Of a stretch of DNA of 64,000 nt, positions 1 through 8,581 are shown piece by piece. Below the pieces are notes generated by a model. That model did not search any database, was not told where the DNA came from, and saw nothing but the letters and a program-made list of their open reading frames with translations. This DNA comes from Cyclobacterium lianum (GTDB lineage: Bacteria > Bacteroidota > Bacteroidia > Cytophagales > Cyclobacteriaceae), in the NCBI RefSeq assembly GCF_900143075.1, contig NZ_FRCY01000004.1, positions 62,001 to 126,000 of the forward strand, written 5' to 3'. A program made the position numbers and the translations under genes. Positions within the stretch are counted from its first letter, which is position 1; every line of letters begins with the position of its first letter.

Positions 1-69
1 ATACAGCATCTCCGGCTGTATCAATTCACATGTAACACCGAAATCGGGTATTTTGTCTTTAATGGAGCG
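1..69 (-). other. Window edge, unassigned
   Basis: On the minus strand the frame stays open after the stop of the YhcH-like gene for about 22 codons up to the window edge. It reads like coding sequence, but no convincing ATG is visible (only a TTG or an internal ATG). It may be the 5' end of the next gene in the same operon. I cannot name it. Confidence 0.2.
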
Positions 70-522
70 TCAGACCTTTACCTTGACCACCATTTTTTTG
101 ATTTCTCCTTTACCGATCATGGGCGAATGCACGTCTTCGGGAAACAATATCACAAATTGGCCGGGTTGCATTCCAAAATACATTTCAGGCGCATCCGCAT
201 AAAATGAAACGTCCTTTTCAGCATTGTAGTCCCCCTTCTGATGCCTGCAGGATGCCCTTGGCTTCCAGCCTATGCTTTCCTCGCCTGAAATGAGCACCTG
301 AATGTCGATATGGCGGTCATGACACTCAAACTTGTCGTTGGATTCCTCTGCGGTTTTAGCAGGTTTGGTAAACACAGCAGCTACTGCCCTGTCGCCGTCG
401 ATTTCATATTTTCCATCCTCCAATGCCTTCAAATCCTGTCCTTTGATGTAAGCAAACGCCTTTTCAAAAAGGGGGTGAATGCCTTGGTATTTATGGCTAT
501 TTGCAAGCGTATCCAGTACCAT
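70..522 (-). CDS. YhcH/YjgK/YiaL family protein (DUF386)
   Basis: A 150-residue cupin-type protein of the YhcH/YjgK/YiaL (EbgC-like) family at the usual length. The putative metal-binding cluster FECHDRHIDIQ is at residues 65-75 (H68, H71, D73). A second conserved segment, FPEDVHSP, is at 127-134 (D130, H132). There is no signal peptide, so it should be cytoplasmic. Family members accompany sialic acid, uronate and other acid-sugar catabolic operons and are thought to act on sugar anomers or acids, but the exact reaction is not settled. It lies 11 nt downstream of the KDG kinase on the same strand, so the two are probably one transcript. Together they suggest a uronate branch of polysaccharide use. 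The family call is firm; the substrate is inferred. Confidence 0.85.
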   Translation of the reverse strand: MVLDTLANSHKYQGIHPLFEKAFAYIKGQDLKALEDGKYEIDGDRAVAAVFTKPAKTAEESNDKFECHDRHIDIQVLISGEESIGWKPRASCRHQKGDYNAEKDVSFYADAPEMYFGMQPGQFVILFPEDVHSPMIGKGEIKKMVVKVKV

Positions 523-533
523 ATCAATTGCAA

Positions 534-1559
534 TTAACGCTGTACCCGTCCACTGGCATCTCCACCCATCAGGACCTTTACCTCCGAAAGTGTAGCATGG
601 TTCATGTCACCAGGAATGGTATGCTTGAGGGCAGAAGCCGCCACGGCAAATTCGCAGGCATCTTTCATCGCCATTTTTTCTACCAGTCCGTAAATAAAGC
701 CGCTGGCAAAGGAGTCCCCGCCGCCCACACGGTCGACAATCCGCACATCGTACTTTCGGGAGTGGTAAAATTCATTGCCATCATACACCAGGGCACTCCA
801 TCCATTGTCTGAGGCACTGTAGCTTTCCCTCAATGTTGAAGCAATGTATTTGAAGCCAAACTTATCTTTCATCTGCTTAAATACATCCTTGTATCCCTCC
901 AGATTCAGTTCGCCTTTTGTGACGTCTGTTTCTTTGCTTTTGAATCCCAGTGTAGTTTCTGCATCTTCCTCGTTACCGATGCAGACGTCCACGTATTTGC
1001 AAAGCCGGGTCATCACCTCTTTGGCCTTTTCCTTGCTCCACAATTTTTTGCGGTAGTTCAGGTCAATACTTGTCGTTACACCTTTTGCTTTTGCTGCCTT
1101 CAGTGCGGCTTCTGTCAAGGCTGCTGCCTTGTCGCTTAGCGCAGGAGTAATACCGGTAGTATGGAACCATACGGCTCCATCAAATATTTTGTCGAAGTCA
1201 AAATCGTCAATTTCCGCTTCAGCAATGGAAGCATCTGCACGGTCATAAACGACCTGTGAGGCTCTCATAGAAGCTCCTGTTTCTAAAAAGTAAATGCCAA
1301 GTCTTTTGCCTCCTCTGGCGATAAACTGAGTATCCACCCCATACCTTCTCAAATGGTTGATAGCAGACTGTCCTATTGGATTATCAGGTACTTTTGTGAC
1401 AAAGGTGCCCTGTAGTCCATAGTTACAGAGTGCACCGGCTACATTGGCCTCTCCGCCTCCATAAGTAATGTCAAAGGTGTCTGATTGGACAAAACGTTTA
1501 AAGTCAGGTGTTGAAAGACGAAGCATTACTTCACCAAGGGTTACGACTTTTTTGGACAT
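534..1559 (-). CDS. kdgK: 2-keto-3-deoxygluconate kinase (PfkB family)
   Basis: A 341-residue PfkB/ribokinase-fold sugar kinase. The N-terminal substrate signature GGGEANVAG is at residues 34-42. A DLNYRKKLW segment, typical of KDG kinases, is at 166-174. The C-terminal ATP/anion-hole motif GGGDSFASG is at 279-287, with the catalytic base at Asp282. The expected reaction is ATP-dependent phosphorylation of 2-keto-3-deoxygluconate to KDPG in the cytoplasm, the last step before aldol cleavage in uronate catabolism. The closely following YhcH-like gene supports an acid-sugar operon. A KDPG aldolase gene could lie beyond the window edge. Other PfkB substrates (fructose, other keto-acids) cannot be excluded by sequence reading alone. 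Confidence 0.85.
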   Translation of the reverse strand: MSKKVVTLGEVMLRLSTPDFKRFVQSDTFDITYGGGEANVAGALCNYGLQGTFVTKVPDNPIGQSAINHLRRYGVDTQFIARGGKRLGIYFLETGASMRASQVVYDRADASIAEAEIDDFDFDKIFDGAVWFHTTGITPALSDKAAALTEAALKAAKAKGVTTSIDLNYRKKLWSKEKAKEVMTRLCKYVDVCIGNEEDAETTLGFKSKETDVTKGELNLEGYKDVFKQMKDKFGFKYIASTLRESYSASDNGWSALVYDGNEFYHSRKYDVRIVDRVGGGDSFASGFIYGLVEKMAMKDACEFAVAASALKHTIPGDMNHATLSEVKVLMGGDASGRVQR

Positions 1560-1892
1560 GATTATTTGATGTGTTTAATGATGATTTGAAATAATGGATT
1601 GAAAGGCCTTACCTACGGCTTTTCGAAAGCAATTATGCCATAAAATGCCTTTTCAAGACAAGACTACTGCTTTATTTTGGAAAAACCAAATAACGTCCCA
1701 GCAACAGAAAGTATTCGATTCGTTATCAATAACATATACATGGTGGATGATTTCACGGCAGATATCACCGTGTCGGCATGCGGCAGGTAGCTGGACTTAA
1801 AGGACACCCGCCAAAACATACATCCTGGTAAAATTTTTCAGTGCTTTGCTGCCAGATTACCTTCTAATCATTCATTTTTATTACTTTAAAGG
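1560..1892. other. Intergenic, divergent promoters expected
   Basis: This 333-bp gap separates the divergent kdgK and SDR genes and must hold both promoters. Just before the SDR ATG a TACTTTAA sequence resembles a Bacteroidota -7 element, but no properly spaced -33 box is seen. No RNA gene or repeat was recognised. Confidence 0.3.
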
Positions 1893-2687
1893 ATGAATAA
1901 AAATGTTTTCACTCTCATCACAGGGGCAAGCATGGGTATCGGAAAGGCCTTTGCGGAAGCCTGTGCAGCAAGGGGCATGAACCTGCTGCTGGTGGCACTT
2001 CCTGATGAGTTTCTGCAGCAGGTAGGGCAGGAGCTAACAGCTTCATTTTCCGTAAAAATATTGGTCTATGGTACAGACCTTACCAGGGAGGCCGCGGTTC
2101 CGGAGCTTTTTGAATATTGTCGGAAACAAGAGCTGGAGATCAATATGCTCATCAACAATGCCGGCGTAGGAGCGGGTGGAAGGTTTGAGAATATTTCGCT
2201 GGAAAAATACCTGCAGATTGTAAACTTGAATAACCGGGCATTGGTGCAGATGTGTCATCATTTTCTACCCCTTTTGAAACAACACCGGCAAGCTTATATG
2301 TTAAATATGAGCAGTATGGAAGCCACTTTGCCCTTGCCATACAAGGCCGTCTACACAGGCTCAAAAAATTTCGTATATGCCTTTTCACTGGCATTGAGGG
2401 AAGAACAAAAGAAGGGACCCGTAAGAGTAACCGTAGTTTGTCCCGGCCCTGTCATGACCAATCCGGATGCTCTCAGAAGATTGGAAGCGCATGGAGGCAG
2501 GGCCAAATGGGTGGTCAGCAGCCCCGCAGAAGTGGCTGAAGCAGGTCTGAAAGGCATGCTTCGTGGAAAAAATATCATCATTCCGGGCAGGATCAATGGT
2601 TTGATGAGCAGTTTGATGAAACATTGCCCCACCGGATTGAAAATGCGGCTCCTGGAAAGATTATTCCGGGTATATAGCGAACATTGA
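1893..2687 (+). CDS. SDR family oxidoreductase
   Basis: A 264-residue classical short-chain dehydrogenase/reductase. The cofactor motif GASMGIG is at residues 11-17. The structural NNAG motif is at 88-91. The catalytic set is a serine near 140, Tyr154 and Lys158 (YTGSK). It has no signal peptide and should be a cytoplasmic NAD(P)H-dependent enzyme. It belongs to the broad DltE/YqjQ-like group (COG0300-type), not the KduD-like group, so I do not tie it to the uronate pathway. The C-terminal tail after about residue 190 defines substrate preference, and I cannot read that from sequence. It is monocistronic and converges with the next SDR gene. Confidence 0.85.
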   Translation: MNKNVFTLITGASMGIGKAFAEACAARGMNLLLVALPDEFLQQVGQELTASFSVKILVYGTDLTREAAVPELFEYCRKQELEINMLINNAGVGAGGRFENISLEKYLQIVNLNNRALVQMCHHFLPLLKQHRQAYMLNMSSMEATLPLPYKAVYTGSKNFVYAFSLALREEQKKGPVRVTVVCPGPVMTNPDALRRLEAHGGRAKWVVSSPAEVAEAGLKGMLRGKNIIIPGRINGLMSSLMKHCPTGLKMRLLERLFRVYSEH

Positions 2688-2734
2688 GCCTCCGAATGCT
2701 GAAAAAGGCTGATTCATAACCGGACTTTAACCAA

Positions 2735-3601
2735 TCAGGGAAAGTATTTACTGATACCACACATTTCCATACTCAGGTCCCAAAGTCTGGCAGCAGCCAC
2801 CGGTGAATCAGCTGTGTAAGAAGGACTTTTGATGTGGCAATTGTCCCAATATTTGCCCGAAATACCCCTTACTTCCCCGGAGCTGGCAAGGTAAATGCTG
2901 GTCTCAGCTCCCTTTCTGGCCGACTTACCCACGAGCCTTCTGAGTTTCCACATCAGCCCATGAAAAGAAACGGTGTGTTTTAATCCAATGTCGGTCTTGA
3001 CCAATCCTGGCTGCACGGCATAGACGGAAAGCTTTTCAACCGGCTTTCTTACTTCGAATTCATGAGTAAACAACACATTGGCCAGCTTGGATTGAGCGTA
3101 TGCACGCAATCCGTGGTATTTTTTGCTCAGGTTAACGTCATCAAAATGTATTTTCCCATGAAAATGAGAATCTGAACTTATATTGATAATTCTTGGGTCT
3201 TTTGCCTCAAGCAATGCAGGCAATAACAGATGTGTCAGTAAAAACGGGGCAAGGTGGTTGATGGCCCACTGTCTCTCGAAACCATCTTCTGTCCGTCCGA
3301 ATTCAGAAAACCAGGCTCCTGCGTTGTTGACCAGAACATCAATTTTAGGATATTGCTCCAGTATTTCCTGAGCGACGGTCCTGACCTGCTTTTGCGAAGA
3401 CAGGTCAGCAATGGCCAGATCAATTTCCGCTTCCGGATGCAAAGCGGTAATTTCCTTCCTTGCCTTTTCTGCTTTATCGGCAGAACGGCACAGCAAAATC
3501 ACCTTACTGCCTCTTAGAGAAAGCTCCTTTGCGGTCTCAAAGCCTATTCCTGAATTGCCACCTGTGACCAGGCATATTTTACCTTTCCTATTAATTGTCA
3601 T
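2735..3601 (-). CDS. SDR oxidoreductase, retinol dehydrogenase-like
   Basis: A 288-residue SDR enzyme. The cofactor motif TGGNSGIG is at residues 13-20, NNAG at 92-95, ISS at 141-143, and the catalytic pair Tyr168/Lys172 sits in YAQSK. The general pattern is that of the retinol dehydrogenase/WWOX-like SDR group, which in bacteria are NAD(P)-dependent oxidoreductases of unknown physiological substrate. No signal peptide is present. It converges with the neighbouring SDR gene, leaving 47 bp between stops. The two SDRs are not close paralogues by eye. Family assignment is firm; the specific reaction is unknown. Confidence 0.85.
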   Translation of the reverse strand: MTINRKGKICLVTGGNSGIGFETAKELSLRGSKVILLCRSADKAEKARKEITALHPEAEIDLAIADLSSQKQVRTVAQEILEQYPKIDVLVNNAGAWFSEFGRTEDGFERQWAINHLAPFLLTHLLLPALLEAKDPRIINISSDSHFHGKIHFDDVNLSKKYHGLRAYAQSKLANVLFTHEFEVRKPVEKLSVYAVQPGLVKTDIGLKHTVSFHGLMWKLRRLVGKSARKGAETSIYLASSGEVRGISGKYWDNCHIKSPSYTADSPVAAARLWDLSMEMCGISKYFP

Positions 3602-3843
3602 TATTAACGTAGTTACGAACTTGCCGCTATTTATCCCGTTAGCAATACTACACCGCGATTGAAGTAAGATGATGCTCAGTCAATAACTATTCCAATGTAG
3701 AGGTTCTTTAGTTTTAGATTCCTCTACGATAGGGCAATCAGAACGAGGAATAAATGCAGTATCTTGTGAAATGGAGACCGGAATGTCACCATCAAACCGT
3801 TTAGGCCTGACCCTTTATTTCTGGCAGGTAAGCATCCAAGCGG

Positions 3844-4239
3844 TCAGGGCTGCTTGTCTGACAGCTCCTCTTTTGCCTGCCGGATATGGGGATACAGGTC
3901 ATAGGTTGGATAAAATTCAGTGGAAAATGCTCCCCACACACTCTTTTCTACAGCCATGTTGAGCGTCCTCAATTCACTGGCGGGAATTCTCAGCGTTACT
4001 ACCTGCCCGATTCCCATCATGACATACCAGTTGACCACCTTGGCCGAGGGGGGAGGAAAATTTTCCAGGAATCCGTTTTGATTCCTGATTTCGCGTAGTT
4101 CCTCAATGTTTTTATCCTGGTGGTGTTTCATGAAAATGGTGATCATCAGGCTGTCGGATGGAGTATTTTGCGCGTTTTCCTGCGCGTGCGACACCAAGAA
4201 ACTGAAAAGGAGAGGAAAAATAAAACTGAAGAATTTCAT
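3844..4239 (-). CDS. Small secreted protein of unknown function
   Basis: A 131-residue protein with a clear Sec signal peptide, hydrophobic core residues 2-16 and a likely cleavage after SHAQ near residue 20. The mature part is short, mixed alpha/beta by composition, with no cysteine motif and no family I recognise. An ATG seven codons upstream (4260) also exists. I prefer 4239 because a perfect -7 promoter element (TACATTTG) ends two bases before the upstream ATG, so a transcript from it would start inside the longer frame, and because the shorter form begins directly with the signal peptide. Function unknown; it is presumably periplasmic. Confidence 0.6.
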   Translation of the reverse strand: MKFFSFIFPLLFSFLVSHAQENAQNTPSDSLMITIFMKHHQDKNIEELREIRNQNGFLENFPPPSAKVVNWYVMMGIGQVVTLRIPASELRTLNMAVEKSVWGAFSTEFYPTYDLYPHIRQAKEELSDKQP

Positions 4240-4261
4240 AAGCCGTTGGGGTTGGTTCATT

Positions 4262-4269
4262 CAAATGTA
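4262..4269 (-). promoter_or_regulatory. Putative -7 promoter element
   Basis: On the minus strand this reads TACATTTG, an exact match to the Bacteroidota TAnnTTTG -7 box. It sits about 22 nt upstream of the preferred start of the small secreted protein. A well-spaced TTTG -33 box is not visible, so the call is tentative. Confidence 0.35.
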
Positions 4270-4395
4270 TAAAATTAATTGTTTTCCTCACTGGTTTGAT
4301 TGTCCTTCCAGAAATTGTCGTTTATCTACCAAAAAGAGCCCGGTATATATTTCCGGGCTCTTTCGTTCATAATCCAGGGCTGGAGGGAAAAATCA

Positions 4396-4713
4396 TTACT
4401 TACAGAACAAAACACGGTCCCAGATACCATCATGCTGGGACTCACCGTCGGTCAGTTTCAGTTCTGCGGTCAATCTTACCTCATAGGAGCAATTGGGCAA
4501 TGCCGCCACGTCGCCGGTATATGACGATGTTCCGTATGCTTCTTCACCCGGCGAAGGGAAGGTGACCGGGGCAAAACTGTGAGGACCTCCCGGACCTGTC
4601 ATTCCCAGGCTTACGTTTCCAAGATTGGGATTAGCAGCCGTAAATTTTACGGTCAGGGAATCTGAAATGGTGCTGCAACCACCTGAGCTGGCCAGTTCTT
4701 CCAGGTCAATTTT
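4396..4713 (-). pseudogene. Frameshifted C-terminal domain after the deacetylase
   Basis: An open frame of 105 codons with no start codon near its 5' end directly continues the polysaccharide deacetylase in the +1 frame and overlaps its last codons. It encodes a plausible extracellular beta-sandwich-like domain with a cysteine near each end (SSGGCST near the start and the C-terminal VLFCK). Removing one A from the A5 run around 4709-4713 would change the deacetylase ending ...KPLKN-stop into ...KPLKIDLEELASS and fuse the two frames into one protein of about 370 residues. So this is either a real frameshift, a homopolymer sequencing error, or the remnant of another gene. An internal ATG at 4602 would give only 68 residues. 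Confidence 0.5.
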
Positions 4714-5515
4714 TCAGAGGTTTTGTAAAATCTGGTTTTAATTGTCTGGCAGCTTCTTCAAAGTCAATATATACTTCCAAATCCCGTAGGGACAATACCT
4801 GAAAACCGTGTTCGCTTAGGAAATCCAGGTATTTGGCAAAAAGCTCAGGAGAAGTAGTGACCCAGGGGTGTTCCAGATCCGGAACCCCGTGGATGGTCAA
4901 AATGACCACTTTTCCATTTTTAGCTTTTTTCAGCGCATCAAAGATTACTTGCTCATTGGTATCGTCTGTAGCCCAACTGGGAATCAGGTAGGGGTAATCT
5001 GAGTGCGGATCATAAGCACGGCTGCCACCTGCCCTTGCCATACGGTAACCTTTCTCTTTCAGAACGTCTAATACAGCATGGCTCATGCTGTACCCGGGAT
5101 AAGCAAAACTGAGAGGTCTTTGCATATCGAGCGAATTCATCTTTCCTTCAATGTATGCAATCTGTTGCCGGACTTCTTCCTTTGGCAGCTTTCCCACACC
5201 GGCGTGGGTGTGGGTATGATTGCCCACTTCGAAGCCCATTCGGTCGAGCTCCTGTATTTGCTGCCAGGTCATGTATTTGCTGCTATCCGCATAATTGGGT
5301 GGAAATTCGCAAACAAAAAACGTGGCACCAAAATTTTTTTCCTTCAGGAGCGGTGCGACATGGCTATAGTGACTGGCAGGGGCATCATCAAAAGTCAGGA
5401 CTACAGTTCGATCCGGAATAGGCTTTCTGACAATCTGTGCCTGGCTGATACCCTGGAGCAGCAAGATCATCCCGCAGAGCCACAATAGGAAGCTACTAGT
5501 TTTAAACTCCATCAA
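4706..5515 (-). CDS. Polysaccharide deacetylase (CE4/NodB family)
   Basis: A 269-residue secreted protein. An N-terminal signal peptide (hydrophobic stretch about residues 9-22, cleavage near SQAQ) is followed by a NodB-homology domain. Motif 1 is TFDDAP at 41-46 (D43 catalytic base, D44 metal ligand). Motif 2 is HTHTH at 100-104 (metal-binding histidines). Later motifs include AYPGYS and a TIHGVPD segment that supplies the C-terminal catalytic histidine. Expected activity is metal-dependent removal of N- or O-acetyl groups from a polysaccharide in the periplasm. The 3' end overlaps an open +1 frame that could be its lost C-terminal domain. The neighbours do not define a substrate. Confidence 0.85.
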   Translation of the reverse strand: MMEFKTSSFLLWLCGMILLLQGISQAQIVRKPIPDRTVVLTFDDAPASHYSHVAPLLKEKNFGATFFVCEFPPNYADSSKYMTWQQIQELDRMGFEVGNHTHTHAGVGKLPKEEVRQQIAYIEGKMNSLDMQRPLSFAYPGYSMSHAVLDVLKEKGYRMARAGGSRAYDPHSDYPYLIPSWATDDTNEQVIFDALKKAKNGKVVILTIHGVPDLEHPWVTTSPELFAKYLDFLSEHGFQVLSLRDLEVYIDFEEAARQLKPDFTKPLKN

Positions 5516-5566
5516 TAAGCTTGTTTAATATGGCTTAAAGGCGTTGGATGACCGGTCTTTTCTCCG

Positions 5567-8266
5567 CTATCGGGCATATATTCTCAGGTTCTTCATTGCC
5601 CATGCATTTTCCCGCTGCTCGTTCAGCACCAGCCGCACCTGGTTTACGGCCGTTTCGTCCTTCCAGCTAACTGTATTGATGCCCTTTTGACCAGCTTTTG
5701 ACGCCACCCTTCTCCATTCTTTGCCGTCGCCGGATACTTCCACGGAATAGCTGCCAGGGAACAGCTCCTCTCCGGAGTCAAACTGGATTTCAGACAATTT
5801 CTGTGGTTTAGGTACGGTTACCTGAAACCACATTCCTGGTTTTTGAGATTCTTCCGTCCTCCACCCTTTGAAACCAAAGGCATATCCGGGATCCCGGGTA
5901 GAACCTACTCCCTGCAATGCTGTACTACTGGCACTCACCTGCCAGTTGTCTTGTGGAAATAGCTGCTTGGGTACCTCTGCAACCAAGGCATCGTGGGAAT
6001 AGTTGTTTTTGCGATCTTTTGTGGCTTCCCTCACCTGAGCTACGTACTCAGGGCTGATAAAACTCCCCTGATTTCCAAAGTCATTCCGGATATACGAAAT
6101 TACAGAGGCGATCCATTCATCGGTATTTTCGCCCATTGCGATCATCACGCCTTCGTATTCTTTACCTTCAATGGCACCTGTAAGGCCGTGAAGTAAGGTT
6201 TTGACCGCATACTCAGGATGACCCTGTATGCGTGGCGATCCGGAAAAACCTGGTGCGATGAGTTGCCCGTCTGCACTTCCCGTTGGGGTACCAAGCCCTT
6301 TTACCCCATGACAGGTCGCACAGTAACTGTCAAAAATCGCTTTTCCACCATCAAATAAAACCCGTTCTTCGGCCGTATACTGGTTGGCAGCTCGTTCCCG
6401 GGCTTCGGCTATTTTATCGAGCACCTGTTGGGCCACCGTCTGTACACCTTTTGCGGTATTGCTATCGAGGGCCTTTTTCATTTGTTGTTCTATATCTTCA
6501 AAACCAAGGATATAGCTACTTAGCATGGCCTGTACGGCTACTTTCGCATCCTCCGCTTCCATTAGCCTGTAATATTCTTCCTGAAGGGATTTGTCTCCAT
6601 ATTTGTAGAGGGTTTCTCCTGCCCTGAGCGCCTGAACCTGTAACCTTGGGTTCCGCGTCCGAAGCCATTCCTTAACCAATTCCGGTTGTAAAGCTCCCAG
6701 TCCCTCCAGCGTCCACAACGCGTGGATACGGGCCAGCTCGTTGTCATGCCTTTTAGCCATTTCTTCCAGTTCGGAAACTACCGATCTGTCCTGTCGAAGG
6801 ATAAGCAACTGCTGGGCCTTGTCCCGCCACCAACCGTTCGGATGGCTGAGGTGTCGGACCAGGTCACCCGAAGATTCCTCAAACATCTGAGGTTTCTCAG
6901 TACTTCTTGGATAATCCTCGTGGGTCAACCTCCAGATACGGCCATTGCCTACCACGTCATCCATTTGATATTGCTGAATTTTGGTACGCAGATAGCTGCC
7001 TTCCTGAGTCCAGTTGCCTTCCTGTATGATCCCTCTGTACATGTCTACTATGTACATGGTGCCGTCGGGAGCAGTAGCCATGTCTACAGGCCGGAACAAG
7101 GGATCGGTTGATTGAATAAACTCTTTCTGCTGATCCCTGTAGGGGTTTTGCAGGTAGGTCAATCCTTCGGACTTGTCCGAGCGTACCTGTCGTACGATGC
7201 GACCCACAGGTTCGCCGTAAAAATACTGATTGATCAATCTTTCCGGGAGCCTGTCTCCGCGAAAAACGTCATTTCCTGCGGCTCCGGTCACGTTATTGAG
7301 TGAGCCGTCCGCTTTTGTTTCCCGCATGCCCGGTTCAAAATCTGCCAATCCTACCAGGCTGAACGGCTCGCGGAAACCTTCCTGAAACTGTCCTGAAACC
7401 CTGAAATTGCCGTAAACGATCGGAAAATTGAAGTTTTGAGGAACCCCTCCGGCGCCGTCCTGAAACCATACCTGTCCATAATTGTCCTGCGTCACGCCCC
7501 ATTGTCCATACGGGTTGCCTGTTGGCTCCTGTATGACACCTTCAGGAGTCCAGCGGATCCGTCTGGAATTGTAGGTACTGTACATCCAGTTGTCCATCGC
7601 CCAGGTCAGGAAACTGGTTTGGTGCTCCACATTTCCGGAACGACCCAGACCGGTAGCAAAAAGCTCTTTGGTATCTGCTTTACCGTCGTTGTCAGTATCC
7701 GTAAATTTGTACACATGATCTTCGTTTGACTCCATTGATAAAATGGTATTCGGGCCAAACGGGACAACAAAGCGGGGAAATACCAGACTGTCCAAAAACA
7801 CCACACCAGTTTCATAAATACCGTCATTATCTGTATCCTCCCAGCGGGAAATGCGACCTGCAGGCATCAATTCCCCTGTAGCATCTATATCCTGCATGTA
7901 GGTGCGTAGCTCCAATACATACATCCTTCCATTCCCATCAAATTGGATGGCGGCCGGCTCCTGTATATGTGGTTCTGCCAGAATCGGCTCCATATGAAAG
8001 CCAGGTTGAAGCCGAAACGACTTTTGTTCCTCCAGGGCCGATACCGGGATTACAGGTGCGGTAGGGCTCAGGTCGATGCCTTTCCATCGGGGAGATTCCA
8101 TATCCACTCCTTCGGGAATAAGAATTTGAGGATAGGGAGCATCATTTCTTTTGGGATCAAGCTTTGCTTCCGGAGAGACATCAAAAGCCGGCGGCTGCAA
8201 TTCTTTTTGCTGACAGGCAGCTGCCAATAATAGGAGGCAGAAGTAACTCAGGTATTTGGCATTCAT
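5567..8266 (-). CDS. Heme-binding dehydrogenase-type lipoprotein with cytochrome c and F5/8C domains
   Basis: An 899-residue lipoprotein; the signal peptide ends in LLLLAAAC with Cys18 as the lipidated residue. Residues about 80-430 form a beta-propeller of the membrane-bound dehydrogenase type (TIGR02604/DUF7133-like), with calcium-loop-like segments such as DTDNDGIYETG. Residues 440-620 look like HEAT-type helical repeats. A cytochrome c domain follows with CATCHG near residue 648. The last 130 residues resemble a discoidin/F5-8C carbohydrate-binding domain. This architecture is common in Planctomycetes and Bacteroidota near sugar-oxidising genes. Likely role: periplasmic oxidation of a carbohydrate with electron transfer through heme; the substrate is unknown. 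It is transcribed apart from the deacetylase, 51 bp away on the same strand. Confidence 0.8.
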   Translation of the reverse strand: MNAKYLSYFCLLLLAAACQQKELQPPAFDVSPEAKLDPKRNDAPYPQILIPEGVDMESPRWKGIDLSPTAPVIPVSALEEQKSFRLQPGFHMEPILAEPHIQEPAAIQFDGNGRMYVLELRTYMQDIDATGELMPAGRISRWEDTDNDGIYETGVVFLDSLVFPRFVVPFGPNTILSMESNEDHVYKFTDTDNDGKADTKELFATGLGRSGNVEHQTSFLTWAMDNWMYSTYNSRRIRWTPEGVIQEPTGNPYGQWGVTQDNYGQVWFQDGAGGVPQNFNFPIVYGNFRVSGQFQEGFREPFSLVGLADFEPGMRETKADGSLNNVTGAAGNDVFRGDRLPERLINQYFYGEPVGRIVRQVRSDKSEGLTYLQNPYRDQQKEFIQSTDPLFRPVDMATAPDGTMYIVDMYRGIIQEGNWTQEGSYLRTKIQQYQMDDVVGNGRIWRLTHEDYPRSTEKPQMFEESSGDLVRHLSHPNGWWRDKAQQLLILRQDRSVVSELEEMAKRHDNELARIHALWTLEGLGALQPELVKEWLRTRNPRLQVQALRAGETLYKYGDKSLQEEYYRLMEAEDAKVAVQAMLSSYILGFEDIEQQMKKALDSNTAKGVQTVAQQVLDKIAEARERAANQYTAEERVLFDGGKAIFDSYCATCHGVKGLGTPTGSADGQLIAPGFSGSPRIQGHPEYAVKTLLHGLTGAIEGKEYEGVMIAMGENTDEWIASVISYIRNDFGNQGSFISPEYVAQVREATKDRKNNYSHDALVAEVPKQLFPQDNWQVSASSTALQGVGSTRDPGYAFGFKGWRTEESQKPGMWFQVTVPKPQKLSEIQFDSGEELFPGSYSVEVSGDGKEWRRVASKAGQKGINTVSWKDETAVNQVRLVLNEQRENAWAMKNLRIYAR

Positions 8267-8581
8267 TTATGTATAATGGTTTTGTTCTATCCAACTTTTA
8301 GCATCTGTTCTCGTCAGGGCAGGCGAAAAACAAAAAGCAAGTGCCAAAGTAGGGCATTTTTGTAAAAATACCGGTACCGGAAAAATAATTTTTTTGGGTA
8401 CTATACCATACTTGTAAATTTTGTACTAATTTATAAGCCTGATCAATTGCCAATGAAATCAACAACATGTAGAATCATTATTAGCCACACGGGGAAATGA
8501 GAATGGTACCCGTCAAAGATTACCGTCCGACTGGTTTCATCTGGGCCGGTATGTGGCCTATTAATAACAAATTATTAACAC
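8267..8581. promoter_or_regulatory. Divergent intergenic region with 10-bp palindrome
   Basis: A 315-bp region between divergent genes. A perfect palindrome CCGGTACCGG lies at 8371-8380, flanked on both sides by AAAAATA. A near-consensus promoter for the rightward gene is TTTG at 8393 followed after 18 nt by TAAATTTTG (8415-8423, one base longer than the -7 consensus). The palindrome could be an operator shared by both genes. This is inference only. Confidence 0.3.

Noticed and set aside
1893-2687. KduD (2-deoxy-D-gluconate dehydrogenase) next to kdgK
   Set aside because: The SDR motifs fit the general COG0300-like group rather than KduD, and the gene is divergent from kdgK.
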